A stretch of DNA of 64,000 bases from Pseudomonas sp. LRP2-20 (GTDB lineage: Bacteria > Pseudomonadota > Gammaproteobacteria > Pseudomonadales > Pseudomonadaceae), in NCBI RefSeq assembly GCF_024349685.1, contig NZ_AP025944.1:2858001-2922000 (forward strand), in the 5' to 3' direction. The notes below the pieces were generated by a model. It searched no databases. It worked only from the letters and a program-made list of their open reading frames with translations, and had not been told where the DNA came from. The translations under genes and the position numbers were made by a program. Shown here piece by piece: positions 19,190 to 28,252 of this stretch (its first letter is position 1; each line of letters begins with the position of its first letter).

Positions 19190-20861
19190 GCTGGGATACT
19201 CTTGCGATGCTGTAGAGCGTGGCGAACAAGCTACGGCCTTTAGTGTCATTATATGAGCTTTGATGCTCGTAACCAGTGGAGTTGTTGTAGATTCCCTGCC
19301 TGCAAGCCGTTGGGTTTAGTGTGCTATTATTGCCATGTGCAAAAGCCGCTCGGGTGGTTGGGAAATCTCTAGAGCTCGCTGACGAGCAGAGGGGGACTGT
19401 CCCATCGCCCGGGGAATACTTTGGTGCAAAGGTGAACTTGTATCCTGCGTCAAGTTCAACGGTGCCCGTGCTGTCATCTTTAGTTATTTTGAATTCATTA
19501 ATATCTCCCCAGCCAATCCAATCAGATTGCCAAGTGATATCTCTCCATGTGAGAAGCTCAAGTTCTTTTGCTTCGCCAGAATAATGAACGTACGTGTATG
19601 GGTGATAGGCTTTCTTGATCGAGTCGTGGAACCCCCTGACCGCACGTACATTACTTTCGAAGACTTGTCTTTTTGTTGGGGTGCCTCCCCAGTCGCCTTT
19701 TGATTTGGTTTCGATAAATTGATTAGGGTCGATTAGTTTTTCATTTTCCTCGGGCACTAACCCCCACCATTTCTTGGATAAATAGATGTCATTGTAAGGG
19801 TCTCCTGATTTGGGCAGAGCTATAAGATTTTCAGAAGGAGCATTTGTTTTTCGCGCGAATAACCAAGGGCTTTCGTTATCGTATTGTTTGCTTGGCAAGA
19901 GCTCGAGACCACCTCGGGAGAATGCTAATACAGCGGTTGTCTCAGATGCGGTGGGTCCCAAAATTTGTCGAGCAACAAATCCGGCTGCGCCTTCACCTTC
20001 AAAACCAGCTCTGATCCTACGGTACGCCGCAGGTGCTCCAGTGGCAGGCATTGCACCATGGATAACGCCATAGATCTGCTCGCAGTTGTGTCTGCCGACC
20101 ATTGCGCGAGCAACGAGCCCCCCCATTGAGTGCGTGACAATAATGACTTTTTCTGCTGACTCGTAGCTGGGAAGTACGGAGTTTTCGATAAAATTAATAA
20201 TGTCAGTTGCTGAGTCATCGTTCGACTGAAGCCAATTGTACCCTCCTGCCCACACTTCATAGCGGATCTCCGCTACATGCTTGAGACCTTGTTCGTCAGG
20301 GAGCTTAGAAAGGGGCGGGTTATCGTTCCAGTCACCCCACTCGGCAGGAGAGTGATCCGCATGGTCGCGCCACCACCCTTGAAGGTTGTTGTCAAGCAAT
20401 ACGGAATTCATTTCGTTTTGTATGGATTCCATTATTGGATGGTAAGCCGATCGCATAATGCCCCCCCATCCCCTCCGTTTAAGCTCGTCTTTGCTAATGT
20501 CTTCTTTTAACCCGCTCCCGCCTATTGGTCCATCATTATATACTGTAACCATGCCAGGTCTGCCATCTAGATCGTTTTGCCGATCTTTTGCGGAGCTGAA
20601 CAAGGATGAAAGAAAAGAGCCGATAGCGGCGACACTGGATAAAATGGTATCGGTATTAGGCGCAATCCATGCGATTTTTTTTGTTCTATTGTTCCACAGG
20701 TTCGTTCCCATGATTCCTGGGATAAATACTATCGGTACAACCCTGTTTGCTTTAACGCCAATTTCTTTTTCTTGTTGGTGTGCGGAGCTCGACATCGTTG
20801 AAGACGCGGTGCGAGTGCCGTCAGAGTTTACAACTGTATAAAGTTTTAGTGGGTCAATCAT
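19176..20861 (-). CDS. tle4: Tle4-type T6SS phospholipase/lipase effector
   Basis: This 561-residue alpha/beta hydrolase has no signal peptide, as expected for T6SS cargo. It has an oxyanion-hole segment at about residues 43-55 ('PIVFIPGIMGTNL') and the nucleophile elbow THSMGG with Ser245. A late Asp loop follows ('GDGTVPLCSS') and a His-rich C-terminal stretch ('AAFAHGNNS', 'STGYEHQSSY'). The layout fits the PGAP1-like Tle4 group (P. aeruginosa TplE), which attacks phospholipids in the target periplasm. ATG 20861 is preferred over the upstream start at 20900 because GAGGG precedes it. It lies 47 bp after vgrG and overlaps tli4 by 14 nt. Confidence 0.85.
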   Translation of the reverse strand: MIDPLKLYTVVNSDGTRTASSTMSSSAHQQEKEIGVKANRVVPIVFIPGIMGTNLWNNRTKKIAWIAPNTDTILSSVAAIGSFLSSLFSSAKDRQNDLDGRPGMVTVYNDGPIGGSGLKEDISKDELKRRGWGGIMRSAYHPIMESIQNEMNSVLLDNNLQGWWRDHADHSPAEWGDWNDNPPLSKLPDEQGLKHVAEIRYEVWAGGYNWLQSNDDSATDIINFIENSVLPSYESAEKVIIVTHSMGGLVARAMVGRHNCEQIYGVIHGAMPATGAPAAYRRIRAGFEGEGAAGFVARQILGPTASETTAVLAFSRGGLELLPSKQYDNESPWLFARKTNAPSENLIALPKSGDPYNDIYLSKKWWGLVPEENEKLIDPNQFIETKSKGDWGGTPTKRQVFESNVRAVRGFHDSIKKAYHPYTYVHYSGEAKELELLTWRDITWQSDWIGWGDINEFKITKDDSTGTVELDAGYKFTFAPKYSPGDGTVPLCSSASSRDFPTTRAAFAHGNNSTLNPTACRQGIYNNSTGYEHQSSYNDTKGRSLFATLYSIARVSQHVKL

Positions 20862-20908
20862 TATCTCACCCTCATGTTTTTCCGTGCCACGCGATTGCAC
20901 GAACCGTT

Positions 20909-23605
20909 TTAGGTTTTATCGAGCACTTTAATGTTAATGAATTCTGCAATCTGACTCTGCTGCACCGGAATCTTCCCTGCCGCATCCGACACATACTGCA
21001 TCACGCTGCCATCCGCCCTGGTCACCTCTACCTTCACCCCCGGCGCAGGCTCCCCAGTGCTCAGCTTCTTGATCACATACGGGTCGGCAAAGTCGGTCTT
21101 GGGCATTTCATTGAAGCTGTGCGACAGGCTCGTCCCGCCACTGAAGACTTTCTTCGCCCCTTTGACATCAATCGTGCCCGGCGCATGGATTTCGATGTTG
21201 CCGCCCTTGATACGGATGTAACCGCCACCACTGGTCAGCAGAATCCCGTCCTTGGCAGCGATCTCGATACCGGCAGCCGTCGAACTGAGTTTCATGTTCT
21301 GCAGCGAGGTCAGCAGCATCTCGTCGTTCTGCGCCTGCAATTCAACCTTGCCCTTGGCAGCAAACAGCTTGGCGCCGGCGTTCTGCGCAAACAGGCTGAT
21401 GCTCTGCACCACACTGGCCAGCAGCGACTTGCCGCTGGCAATACTGACGTCCTCACCGGTACTCACGGTCAGGTGCTTGCCACTGTGCAAGTGGGTGTTC
21501 TGCGGGGTGGCGGTAGCGATGTCGGCCGGGGAGGAGGCGATCAGCAGCGGCTTCTGGTACCCCGGGGTTTTGCCGCGGCCGCCGCTGCGGATCGCCCAGG
21601 CGGTGTCGCCGCCGTTGCGTTGCTGTTCGCTCGGGCCCTGGCTCGGGCTGCTGTTGTCGCTGCCGTAGGTGACATCGGTGTCGGCGTTGAGCTGGGTCAG
21701 GCTGTCGAGGCCAGCTTGCAGGGCGTCGGCGTTGTGCTGCTTGGCGGTGTCGGAGAGGGTCTTGAGACGCTGCTCGCTGTTTTGCAGTTGCTGCTGGGCT
21801 TCGCTGACGTCGAGCTGGGCGCCCTGGGCGTTGCTGCGCTTCCAGGTGCTCAGGTACAGGCCCTGCTGGGCGCGCAGGGCGCCGTAGGCGTCGGTGCGCA
21901 GTTCGAAGCCGGTGCCGCGCAGGGCGCCACGGTTGTTGCCGCGCTGGTCGATCAGGTAGCCGAGGTTGAGCTGGGTGTGGCCGTGGCTGCTGTGCAACTG
22001 GGTGCGCACCTGGCCGGTGGAGTCGTCCATCACCCACTGGTTGAAGCCGCCGCCGCCGATTTCCTTGCTCTTGTAGCCGCTCATCAAACCGCTGGAATGC
22101 CAGGCCGGTTTGTGGCCGCCGTACACCTGGCCCATGATCAGCGGGCGGTCGATGTCGTTGTCGAGGAAGGTGACCACCACTTCTTCACCAGCGCGTGGCA
22201 CGTGCACGCTGCCCCAGTCCGGGCCGCTGCTTGGTTGCAGCATGCGCAGCCAGCACGACGACAGCTCGCCGTCTTGGCTGAGGCGGTCCCAGTGGAAACG
22301 CACGCAGACGCGGTTGAGGCTGTCGGTGAACAGTTCATGGCCGTTGGGCGAGACCACCACGGCGGTCTGCGGGCCGGGCGAGGTGGGCTTGGTGTGTTCG
22401 AACGGGCTGCGGTACGGCGCGCTGTGCAGCTGGCCTTCGAAGTGGCTGATGAAGAAGCCATAAGAAAGCTCGCTCAGGGCCGAGCCGAGCAGACCATCGT
22501 CGGGCGCCGGGCGCACGGTCTTGAACAGCGGAGCCAGGCTGCCAGGCGCTTCGCGGCGCTGCTGGGCCATGGGCAGGTTGCTTTCGGCGAAGAACTGCAC
22601 CTCGATCAGCAGGAACTGCCGGGCCTCGGCGGCCTTGCGCTCGTACAGCGGGTGCTGGGTCAGTTCGAACCAGCGGCCGGCTTCGAGTTGGCGCACGCCA
22701 CCCTGACCGTGCACGCGGCGGGCCTGGGATTCGCGCTGCTCGATCTGCACGCGGCTGAGCCAATTGCCGCGTTCCTGTTTCTGCCAGTTGTACTGGCCCT
22801 GGTACTCGTAACGCTCCAGCGCCGCCGGCGCCGAAGCGGCCTGCAAGGCCGGCATCACGCTTTCACGCGGCTGGCTGTGGGCCAGGTAATCGACGCTGCG
22901 CCAGTTGAGCTTGCCGCTGAGCAGTTGCGAGCCGGTGCTCCACTGGGTGATGCCGTCCTGCTTCTGGGTCACGCTCTGGGTGTGGAACGGCAGTTGCTGC
23001 GGGGCGAGGGCGGGCAGGGTGTCGTTGCTGTCGGTGAAGACGATGCAGTGGCTGTCGGCCTTGTGCTCGACGTACCAGAAAATGCCTTCGAGTTCGCACC
23101 AGCGCTGCACGAAGTTGGCGTCGGTCTCGTTGAACTGGGTGACGTAGGACAGCGGCGCGTATTCGCGGCGCAGGTCGAGGCGGTAGTTGCCCTTGGCCTG
23201 TTCGTACTGGGCGAACACGGACTCGAGGATGGTGGGTAGGGTTTTGTCTTGCCAGATGCGGCAGTCGCTGCGGTATTCGAGCAGGCTGAACCAGGGCGCG
23301 AACACCAGTTGCCAGTCATGCAGGCCGCCGTCGCTGCCCAGATAACGCACGCTCTCGACCAGGCCATGGCGTTGGGCCTGGCTGCCGTCGTCGCAGAGCA
23401 GGGCGAGGCTGACGGGCTGGCCGATGAGTTTTTCCGGGTCGTACTCGGTGTCCTGCACCAGCACGTCGAGGGTGTAGCGCGGGGTGCGGCCGATGCGCTC
23501 GACGCCGTGGGCGCGCAGGGCCTGCAGCGCATCGGCACCCAACGGGGTGGTCAGCTGCAGCAGGCGGCCGCTTTGCGAGAGCGGGGTGCCGAAGGTCAGG
23601 TCCAT
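20909..23605 (-). CDS. vgrG: VgrG spike protein with C-terminal transthyretin-like extension
   Basis: This 898-residue VgrG (TssI) trimer forms the T6SS tip. Domains in order are a gp27/gp44-like base (about 1-400), a gp5 OB-fold ('RVCVRFHWDRL', about 425-505), a linker, a DUF2345 beta-helix (about 690-830) and a TTR-like C-terminal extension ('GEPAPGVKVEVTRADG'). TTR extensions on other VgrGs bind lipase effectors (shown for Tle1 in enteroaggregative E. coli). The tle4 gene follows 47 bp downstream, so this is probably its carrier. The start is preceded by GGAGAC. It is almost identical to the 25.5-28.2 kb copy over the first 800 or so codons. Confidence 0.92.
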   Translation of the reverse strand: MDLTFGTPLSQSGRLLQLTTPLGADALQALRAHGVERIGRTPRYTLDVLVQDTEYDPEKLIGQPVSLALLCDDGSQAQRHGLVESVRYLGSDGGLHDWQLVFAPWFSLLEYRSDCRIWQDKTLPTILESVFAQYEQAKGNYRLDLRREYAPLSYVTQFNETDANFVQRWCELEGIFWYVEHKADSHCIVFTDSNDTLPALAPQQLPFHTQSVTQKQDGITQWSTGSQLLSGKLNWRSVDYLAHSQPRESVMPALQAASAPAALERYEYQGQYNWQKQERGNWLSRVQIEQRESQARRVHGQGGVRQLEAGRWFELTQHPLYERKAAEARQFLLIEVQFFAESNLPMAQQRREAPGSLAPLFKTVRPAPDDGLLGSALSELSYGFFISHFEGQLHSAPYRSPFEHTKPTSPGPQTAVVVSPNGHELFTDSLNRVCVRFHWDRLSQDGELSSCWLRMLQPSSGPDWGSVHVPRAGEEVVVTFLDNDIDRPLIMGQVYGGHKPAWHSSGLMSGYKSKEIGGGGFNQWVMDDSTGQVRTQLHSSHGHTQLNLGYLIDQRGNNRGALRGTGFELRTDAYGALRAQQGLYLSTWKRSNAQGAQLDVSEAQQQLQNSEQRLKTLSDTAKQHNADALQAGLDSLTQLNADTDVTYGSDNSSPSQGPSEQQRNGGDTAWAIRSGGRGKTPGYQKPLLIASSPADIATATPQNTHLHSGKHLTVSTGEDVSIASGKSLLASVVQSISLFAQNAGAKLFAAKGKVELQAQNDEMLLTSLQNMKLSSTAAGIEIAAKDGILLTSGGGYIRIKGGNIEIHAPGTIDVKGAKKVFSGGTSLSHSFNEMPKTDFADPYVIKKLSTGEPAPGVKVEVTRADGSVMQYVSDAAGKIPVQQSQIAEFINIKVLDKT

Positions 23606-23640
23606 GACAAGGGTCTCCTGAGTGGGGGCTGATCGGGTGG

Positions 23641-24501
23641 TTATTCCAGGGCCTTGATGGGCGGGTCCTGGTAGTCCTCATCGATGGCGATGCCCATTTT
23701 TTTCAGGCGTGCTTCGGTTAGGGCGCGTTCCTGGGCCATGCGTTTGAGTTCGGTGGGGAGGAGGGTTGTCCACTGTTCACGGTCGTCGCTTTCAAAAAAG
23801 CTTTTGTAAAACTCGGCTTCGGATTCGACCGTCAGAGTGAACAAGTAGGAGCCTTTTTCTTCCGGAGCACTTTCGTTGTTCTCGCGCTGAACTCGAAGTG
23901 TCAGATACACGCCATCCTTGTAAAAATACCAACTGCTGAACATTGGCATCGCTAGCCACTCTTCCTGGCTGAGTACCAAGGCGGGATCATTCCATGGGCC
24001 TGTCCCAATGGGTTTGCCCAGCACTTCTCTTGGGCTATCGAATTTTTTCGCCTGGCTGCCCGAAAGTCTCGCTTCGTTGGGCATGATAAACCGATGCCAT
24101 CCTTTGGCAAGCAAACCGTCTGCTTGGTCCCGGAAGTAATGCATGGCAAGTGAATGGGAAGAATCGGGATCGACCCCGCCGAGGGTAATCTCGGCATCAT
24201 TCACCGTATCGCTCTCATAGGTGCCCAGTGTGACACCCACGCCATCGTTGTAATGAATGGATGTTGATGACGCTGGATTTATGTCAATGACCGCTCTGTG
24301 CCCACTGGCAAAAGACAGTGAATATTTGTAGAGGCAGATGCCCAGCATGCAATCTTTTTTGAAGTCGACCGAAGAGTTGGCGATTGCGTTCTGGATGGTG
24401 TCATTGATTTGAAACTGCACGGTCGGCTTGTTGCTTCCCATCTGTGACTCTCCGCACGCCATAAGAAATAAAAAAAGTGTCAATCCTAAGGGTTTATACA
24501 T
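23641..24501 (-). CDS. lipoprotein, probable immunity partner of the DUF2515-like protein
   Basis: This 286-residue protein has a lipoprotein signal (hydrophobic residues 5-15, cysteine in 'LFLMACGES'), so it is anchored in a membrane facing the periplasm. I start it at ATG 24501, preceded by GGAG; a GTG at 24507 is an alternative. It overlaps the preceding gene's stop, giving tight coupling as in effector-immunity pairs. The body resembles Tli4-type proteins loosely (a 'DINPASSTSIHYNDGVGV'-type strand region, late acidic segment) but I cannot assign a family. The immunity role is inferred from location and lipobox. Confidence 0.6.
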   Translation of the reverse strand: MYKPLGLTLFLFLMACGESQMGSNKPTVQFQINDTIQNAIANSSVDFKKDCMLGICLYKYSLSFASGHRAVIDINPASSTSIHYNDGVGVTLGTYESDTVNDAEITLGGVDPDSSHSLAMHYFRDQADGLLAKGWHRFIMPNEARLSGSQAKKFDSPREVLGKPIGTGPWNDPALVLSQEEWLAMPMFSSWYFYKDGVYLTLRVQRENNESAPEEKGSYLFTLTVESEAEFYKSFFESDDREQWTTLLPTELKRMAQERALTEARLKKMGIAIDEDYQDPPIKALE

Positions 24502-25483
24502 TTTCACTCCAGCCTGCTATGGCGCGAATGCTTTCGTGCATGTAGGTCCCTTTGATCTTCATGAGCTTGTGGTAATTGTTCGCGATGTCAGTAATAAATT
24601 TCATTCGGTCATTTTGGTTATGCAATTGCCCTTCGGTCATTACCGAATCGTAATCAGGATTGTTCGTTTCGCACAGGGTGCTCATGGCCGCGAGCCGTCG
24701 AGGCACTCCAAGGTGCCCCTCCATCACTGCCTGAGCATCGAGCAACTTCTTGAAATCCCAGCTTTCATAGATCAAAGGCTGCAAGATTTTAATTTGCTCA
24801 TGCTTTGCGATTGCCATTAGCGATGCGAGTTGCTTGTCTCTTCGGTCTTTGCCTAACGGCATCCTCTCGGTCTCCGAAATCAATAGGAAACCCTCAACGA
24901 GCTCAGGTGTTTTTTTGAGATTGTTTATTTTTGGCAGCGCATCATCAACCCAAGGCAATTCCTTGAATGCCTCTCTAAAATTACAGAGGTATTCGTTCCA
25001 GTCACGTATGGGTGTGGCTGATTTAAACTCGTCAGGGTAATTTATATAAAACCAGTGCCATACAAAAATATCCTGGAATAACCAGAAATTCCCTTCGCCC
25101 AGGTGCATTTTGGTGATTTCAAAAAATGGCGTTGCTGCGCCTGTCCAGCGCCATTTACTGTTGCTGGCATAATCAAGGGCGCACATGACCTGTTTGCTGG
25201 CGAATGTCGCAAGTCCAGTCCAGTAGAACCGACCTTTAAGTTCAGGCTTTCCGTTTTTCTCCAGCTCAAGATAAATTCGCGCGTAGTTGCCGGCGATGCG
25301 CTCTGCTCGCGTGCTGAAATCTTTGATTAACTGATACCGCGCAGTAGCCTTGAATTCAACGCGGGTTTTCACCGATAACCGTCTTACCGCTTCTTGCTGG
25401 CCGAGTGTCCACAGTTCTTTGTAATGGACATTGGGTTTGTTTTCAGAGCACGTTTGCTCGTTGAACTTGAAATCCTGCTTCAT
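24494..25483 (-). CDS. DUF2515-like protein, candidate T6SS effector
   Basis: This 329-residue, Trp/Tyr-rich, largely helical-looking protein has no signal peptide. The segment 'ARYQLIKDFSTRAERIAGNY' and the following 'GRFYWTGLATFASKQV' match my memory of DUF2515 proteins encoded beside Pseudomonas vgrG genes. Its ATG overlaps the vgrG stop as ATGA, and the downstream lipoprotein overlaps its 3' end. That makes a vgrG-cargo-immunity trio. A remnant of a second copy exists at 17936-18080. Biochemical activity is unknown; it could be an adaptor rather than a toxin. Confidence 0.6.
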   Translation of the reverse strand: MKQDFKFNEQTCSENKPNVHYKELWTLGQQEAVRRLSVKTRVEFKATARYQLIKDFSTRAERIAGNYARIYLELEKNGKPELKGRFYWTGLATFASKQVMCALDYASNSKWRWTGAATPFFEITKMHLGEGNFWLFQDIFVWHWFYINYPDEFKSATPIRDWNEYLCNFREAFKELPWVDDALPKINNLKKTPELVEGFLLISETERMPLGKDRRDKQLASLMAIAKHEQIKILQPLIYESWDFKKLLDAQAVMEGHLGVPRRLAAMSTLCETNNPDYDSVMTEGQLHNQNDRMKFITDIANNYHKLMKIKGTYMHESIRAIAGWSENV

Positions 25484-28233
25484 GATTTGTTTCTCGGCAC
25501 AAATGTGTCAGCACCTGCCGGCACCACCAACTCATCGGGTACGAGCCTCATCTTGGCCGTGTCGGGTTTGTCGCTGAAAAGGCGGGGTGTCATACCTTCC
25601 TGATCGGTGAAGAAAACCTGCTTGCCTTTGCCTGGAATGTCGAACTCGACAGCCACGTTTTCCAGCGGAACACCGAAACTGGTCATCAACCTGTTCTGTT
25701 CGTCGTACATGCCCGAGTCAGGACCGTTTGGAAGCTCCTTGTACGTGTGCTCCATGCTGGCCGGCCCCTCCAGCGTTTTCTTCGCCCCTTTGATGTCGAT
25801 GGTCCCCGGCGCATGCACCTCAATGTTGCTGCCCTTGATGCGGATATAGGCACCACCGCTGGTAAGCAGGATTTCCTTCTGCGCCGACATCTCGATCAAC
25901 TGTTCCAGCGACGTGAGCTTCATGTTCTGCAGCGCAGTCAGTTCCATCGCATCACTTTGTGCCTCCAGTTCGACCTTGCCCTTGGCAGCAAACAGCTTGG
26001 CCCCGGCGTTCTGCGCAAACAGGCTGATGCTCTGCACCACACTGGCCAGCAGTGACTTGCCGCTGGCGATGCTGACGTCTTCACCGGTGCTCACGGTCAG
26101 GTGCTTGCCACTGTGCAGGTGGGTGTTCTGCGGGGTGGCGGTGGCGATGTCGGCCGGGGAGGAGGCGATCAGCAGCGGCTTCTGGTACCCCGGGGTTTTG
26201 CCGCGGCCGCCGCTGCGGATCGCCCAGGCGGTGTCGCCGCCGTTGCGTTGCTGTTCGCTCGGGCCCTGGCTCGGGCTGCTGTTGTCGCTGCCGTAGGTGA
26301 CGTCGGTGTCGGCGTTGAACTGGGTCAGGCTGTCGAGGCCAGCTTGCAGGGCGTCGGCGTTGTGCTGCTTGGCGGTGTCGGAGAGGGTCTTGAGACGCTG
26401 CTCGCTGTTCTGCAGTTGTTGCTGGGCTTCGCTGACGTCGAGCTGGGCGCCCTGGGCGTTGCTGCGCTTCCAGGTGCTCAGGTACAGGCCCTGCTGGGCG
26501 CGCAGGGCGCCGTAGGCGTCGGTGCGCAGTTCGAAGCCAGTGCCGCGCAGGGCGCCACGGTTGTTGCCGCGCTGGTCGATCAGGTAGCCGAGGTTGAGCT
26601 GGGTGTGGCCGTGGCTGCTGTGCAACTGGGTGCGCACCTGGCCGGTGGAATCGTCCATCACCCACTGGTTGAAGCCACCGCCGCCGATTTCCTTGCTCTT
26701 GTAGCCGCTCATCAAACCGCTGGAGTGCCAGGCCGGTTTGTGGCCGCCGTATACCTGGCCCATGATCAGCGGGCGGTCGATGTCGTTGTCGAGGAAAGTG
26801 ACCACCACCTCTTCGCCGGCCCGTGGCACGTGCACGCTGCCCCAGTCCGGGCCGCTGCTTGGTTGCAGCATGCGTAGCCAGCAAGAGGAAAGCTCGCCGT
26901 CCTGGCTGAGGCGGTCCCAGTGGAAACGCACACAGACGCGGTTGAGGCTGTCGGTGAACAGCTCATGGCCGCTGGGGGTGACCACCACGGCGGTCTGCGG
27001 GCCAGGACTGGTGGGTTTGGCGTGCTCGAACGGGCTGCGGTAGGGCGCGTTGTGCAGCTGGCCTTCGAAGGTGCTGAGGAAGAAGCCGTAGGAGGCTTCG
27101 CTGAGCTTCGAGCCGAGCAGCGAATCGTCCGGTGCCGGGCGTACCGATTTGAACAAGGGTGCCAGGCTGCCGGGGGCTTCGCGGCGCTGCTGGGCCATGG
27201 GCAGGTTGCTTTCGGCGAAGAACTGCACTTCGATCAGCAGGAACTGCCGGGCCTCGGCGGCCTTGCGCTCGTACAGCGGGTGCTGGGTCAGCTCGAACCA
27301 ACGACCGGCTTCGAGTTGGCGCACGCCACCCTGGCCGTGCACGCGGCGGGCCTGGGATTCGCGCTGCTCGATCTGCACGCGGCTGAGCCAGTTGCCGCGC
27401 TCCTGCTTCTGCCAGTTGTACTGGCCCTGGTATTCGTAACGTTCCAGCGCCGCCGGCGCCGAAGCGGCCTGCAAGGCCGGCATCACGCTTTCACGCGGCT
27501 GGCTGTGGGCCAGGTAGTCGACGCTGCGCCAGTTGAGCTTGCCGCTGAGCAGTTGCGAGCCGGTGCTCCACTGGGTGATGCCGTCCTGCTTCTGGGTCAC
27601 GCTCTGGGTGTGGAACGGCAGTTGCTGCGGGGCGAGGGCGGGCAGGGTGTCGTTGCTGTCGGTGAAGACGATGCAATGGCTGTCGGCCTTGTGCTCGACG
27701 TACCAGAAGATGCCTTCGAGTTCGCACCAGCGCTGCACGAAGTTGGCGTCGGTCTCGTTGAACTGGGTGACGTAGGACAGCGGCGCGTATTCGCGGCGCA
27801 GGTCGAGGCGATAGTTGCCCTTGGCCTGTTCGTACTGGGCGAACACGGACTCGAGGATGGTGGGTAGGGTTTTGTCTTGCCAGATGCGGCAGTCGCTGCG
27901 GTATTCGAGCAGGCTGAACCAGGGCGCGAACACCAATTGCCAGTCATGCAGGCCGCCGTCGCTGCCCAGATAACGCACGCTCTCGACCAGGCCATGGCGT
28001 TGGGCCTGGCTGCCGTCGTCGCAGAGCAGGGCGAGGCTGACGGGTTGGCCGATGAGTTTTTCCGGGTCGTACTCGGTGTCCTGCACCAGCACGTCGAGGG
28101 TGTAGCGCGGGGTGCGGCCGATGCGCTCGACGCCGTGGGCGCGCAGGGCCTGCAGCTGATCGGCACCCAACGGGGTGGTCAGCTGCAGCAGGCGGCCGCT
28201 TTGCGAGAGCGGGGTGCCGAAGGTCAGGTCCAT
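25480..28233 (-). CDS. vgrG: VgrG spike protein with a distinct C-terminal extension
   Basis: This 917-residue VgrG starts at ATG 28233 with GGAGAC seven bases upstream; the longer frame to 28260 is not needed. The gp27-like base, OB-fold and most of the linker are nearly identical to the 20.9-23.6 kb VgrG. From the DUF2345 region onward the two diverge. The C-terminal roughly 90 residues ('PLENVAVEFDIPGKGKQVFF' ... 'VVPAGADTFVPRNKS') are specific to this copy. Extensions of this kind usually specify cargo, so this VgrG probably carries the DUF2515-like protein, which is translationally coupled to it by a 4-nt overlap. Confidence 0.92.
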   Translation of the reverse strand: MDLTFGTPLSQSGRLLQLTTPLGADQLQALRAHGVERIGRTPRYTLDVLVQDTEYDPEKLIGQPVSLALLCDDGSQAQRHGLVESVRYLGSDGGLHDWQLVFAPWFSLLEYRSDCRIWQDKTLPTILESVFAQYEQAKGNYRLDLRREYAPLSYVTQFNETDANFVQRWCELEGIFWYVEHKADSHCIVFTDSNDTLPALAPQQLPFHTQSVTQKQDGITQWSTGSQLLSGKLNWRSVDYLAHSQPRESVMPALQAASAPAALERYEYQGQYNWQKQERGNWLSRVQIEQRESQARRVHGQGGVRQLEAGRWFELTQHPLYERKAAEARQFLLIEVQFFAESNLPMAQQRREAPGSLAPLFKSVRPAPDDSLLGSKLSEASYGFFLSTFEGQLHNAPYRSPFEHAKPTSPGPQTAVVVTPSGHELFTDSLNRVCVRFHWDRLSQDGELSSCWLRMLQPSSGPDWGSVHVPRAGEEVVVTFLDNDIDRPLIMGQVYGGHKPAWHSSGLMSGYKSKEIGGGGFNQWVMDDSTGQVRTQLHSSHGHTQLNLGYLIDQRGNNRGALRGTGFELRTDAYGALRAQQGLYLSTWKRSNAQGAQLDVSEAQQQLQNSEQRLKTLSDTAKQHNADALQAGLDSLTQFNADTDVTYGSDNSSPSQGPSEQQRNGGDTAWAIRSGGRGKTPGYQKPLLIASSPADIATATPQNTHLHSGKHLTVSTGEDVSIASGKSLLASVVQSISLFAQNAGAKLFAAKGKVELEAQSDAMELTALQNMKLTSLEQLIEMSAQKEILLTSGGAYIRIKGSNIEVHAPGTIDIKGAKKTLEGPASMEHTYKELPNGPDSGMYDEQNRLMTSFGVPLENVAVEFDIPGKGKQVFFTDQEGMTPRLFSDKPDTAKMRLVPDELVVPAGADTFVPRNKS

Positions 28234-28252
28234 GACAAGGGTCTCCTGATAA

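Noticed and set aside
20780..23239. 819-codon open frame on the plus strand opposite vgrG
   Set aside because: It is the antisense of the GC-rich vgrG, is low in complexity (repeated V/G/A/L strings) and recurs wherever vgrG copies occur.
8637..28233. CRISPR array, because of many repeated blocks
   Set aside because: The repeats are long vgrG coding segments of variable length, not short regular repeats with unique spacers.
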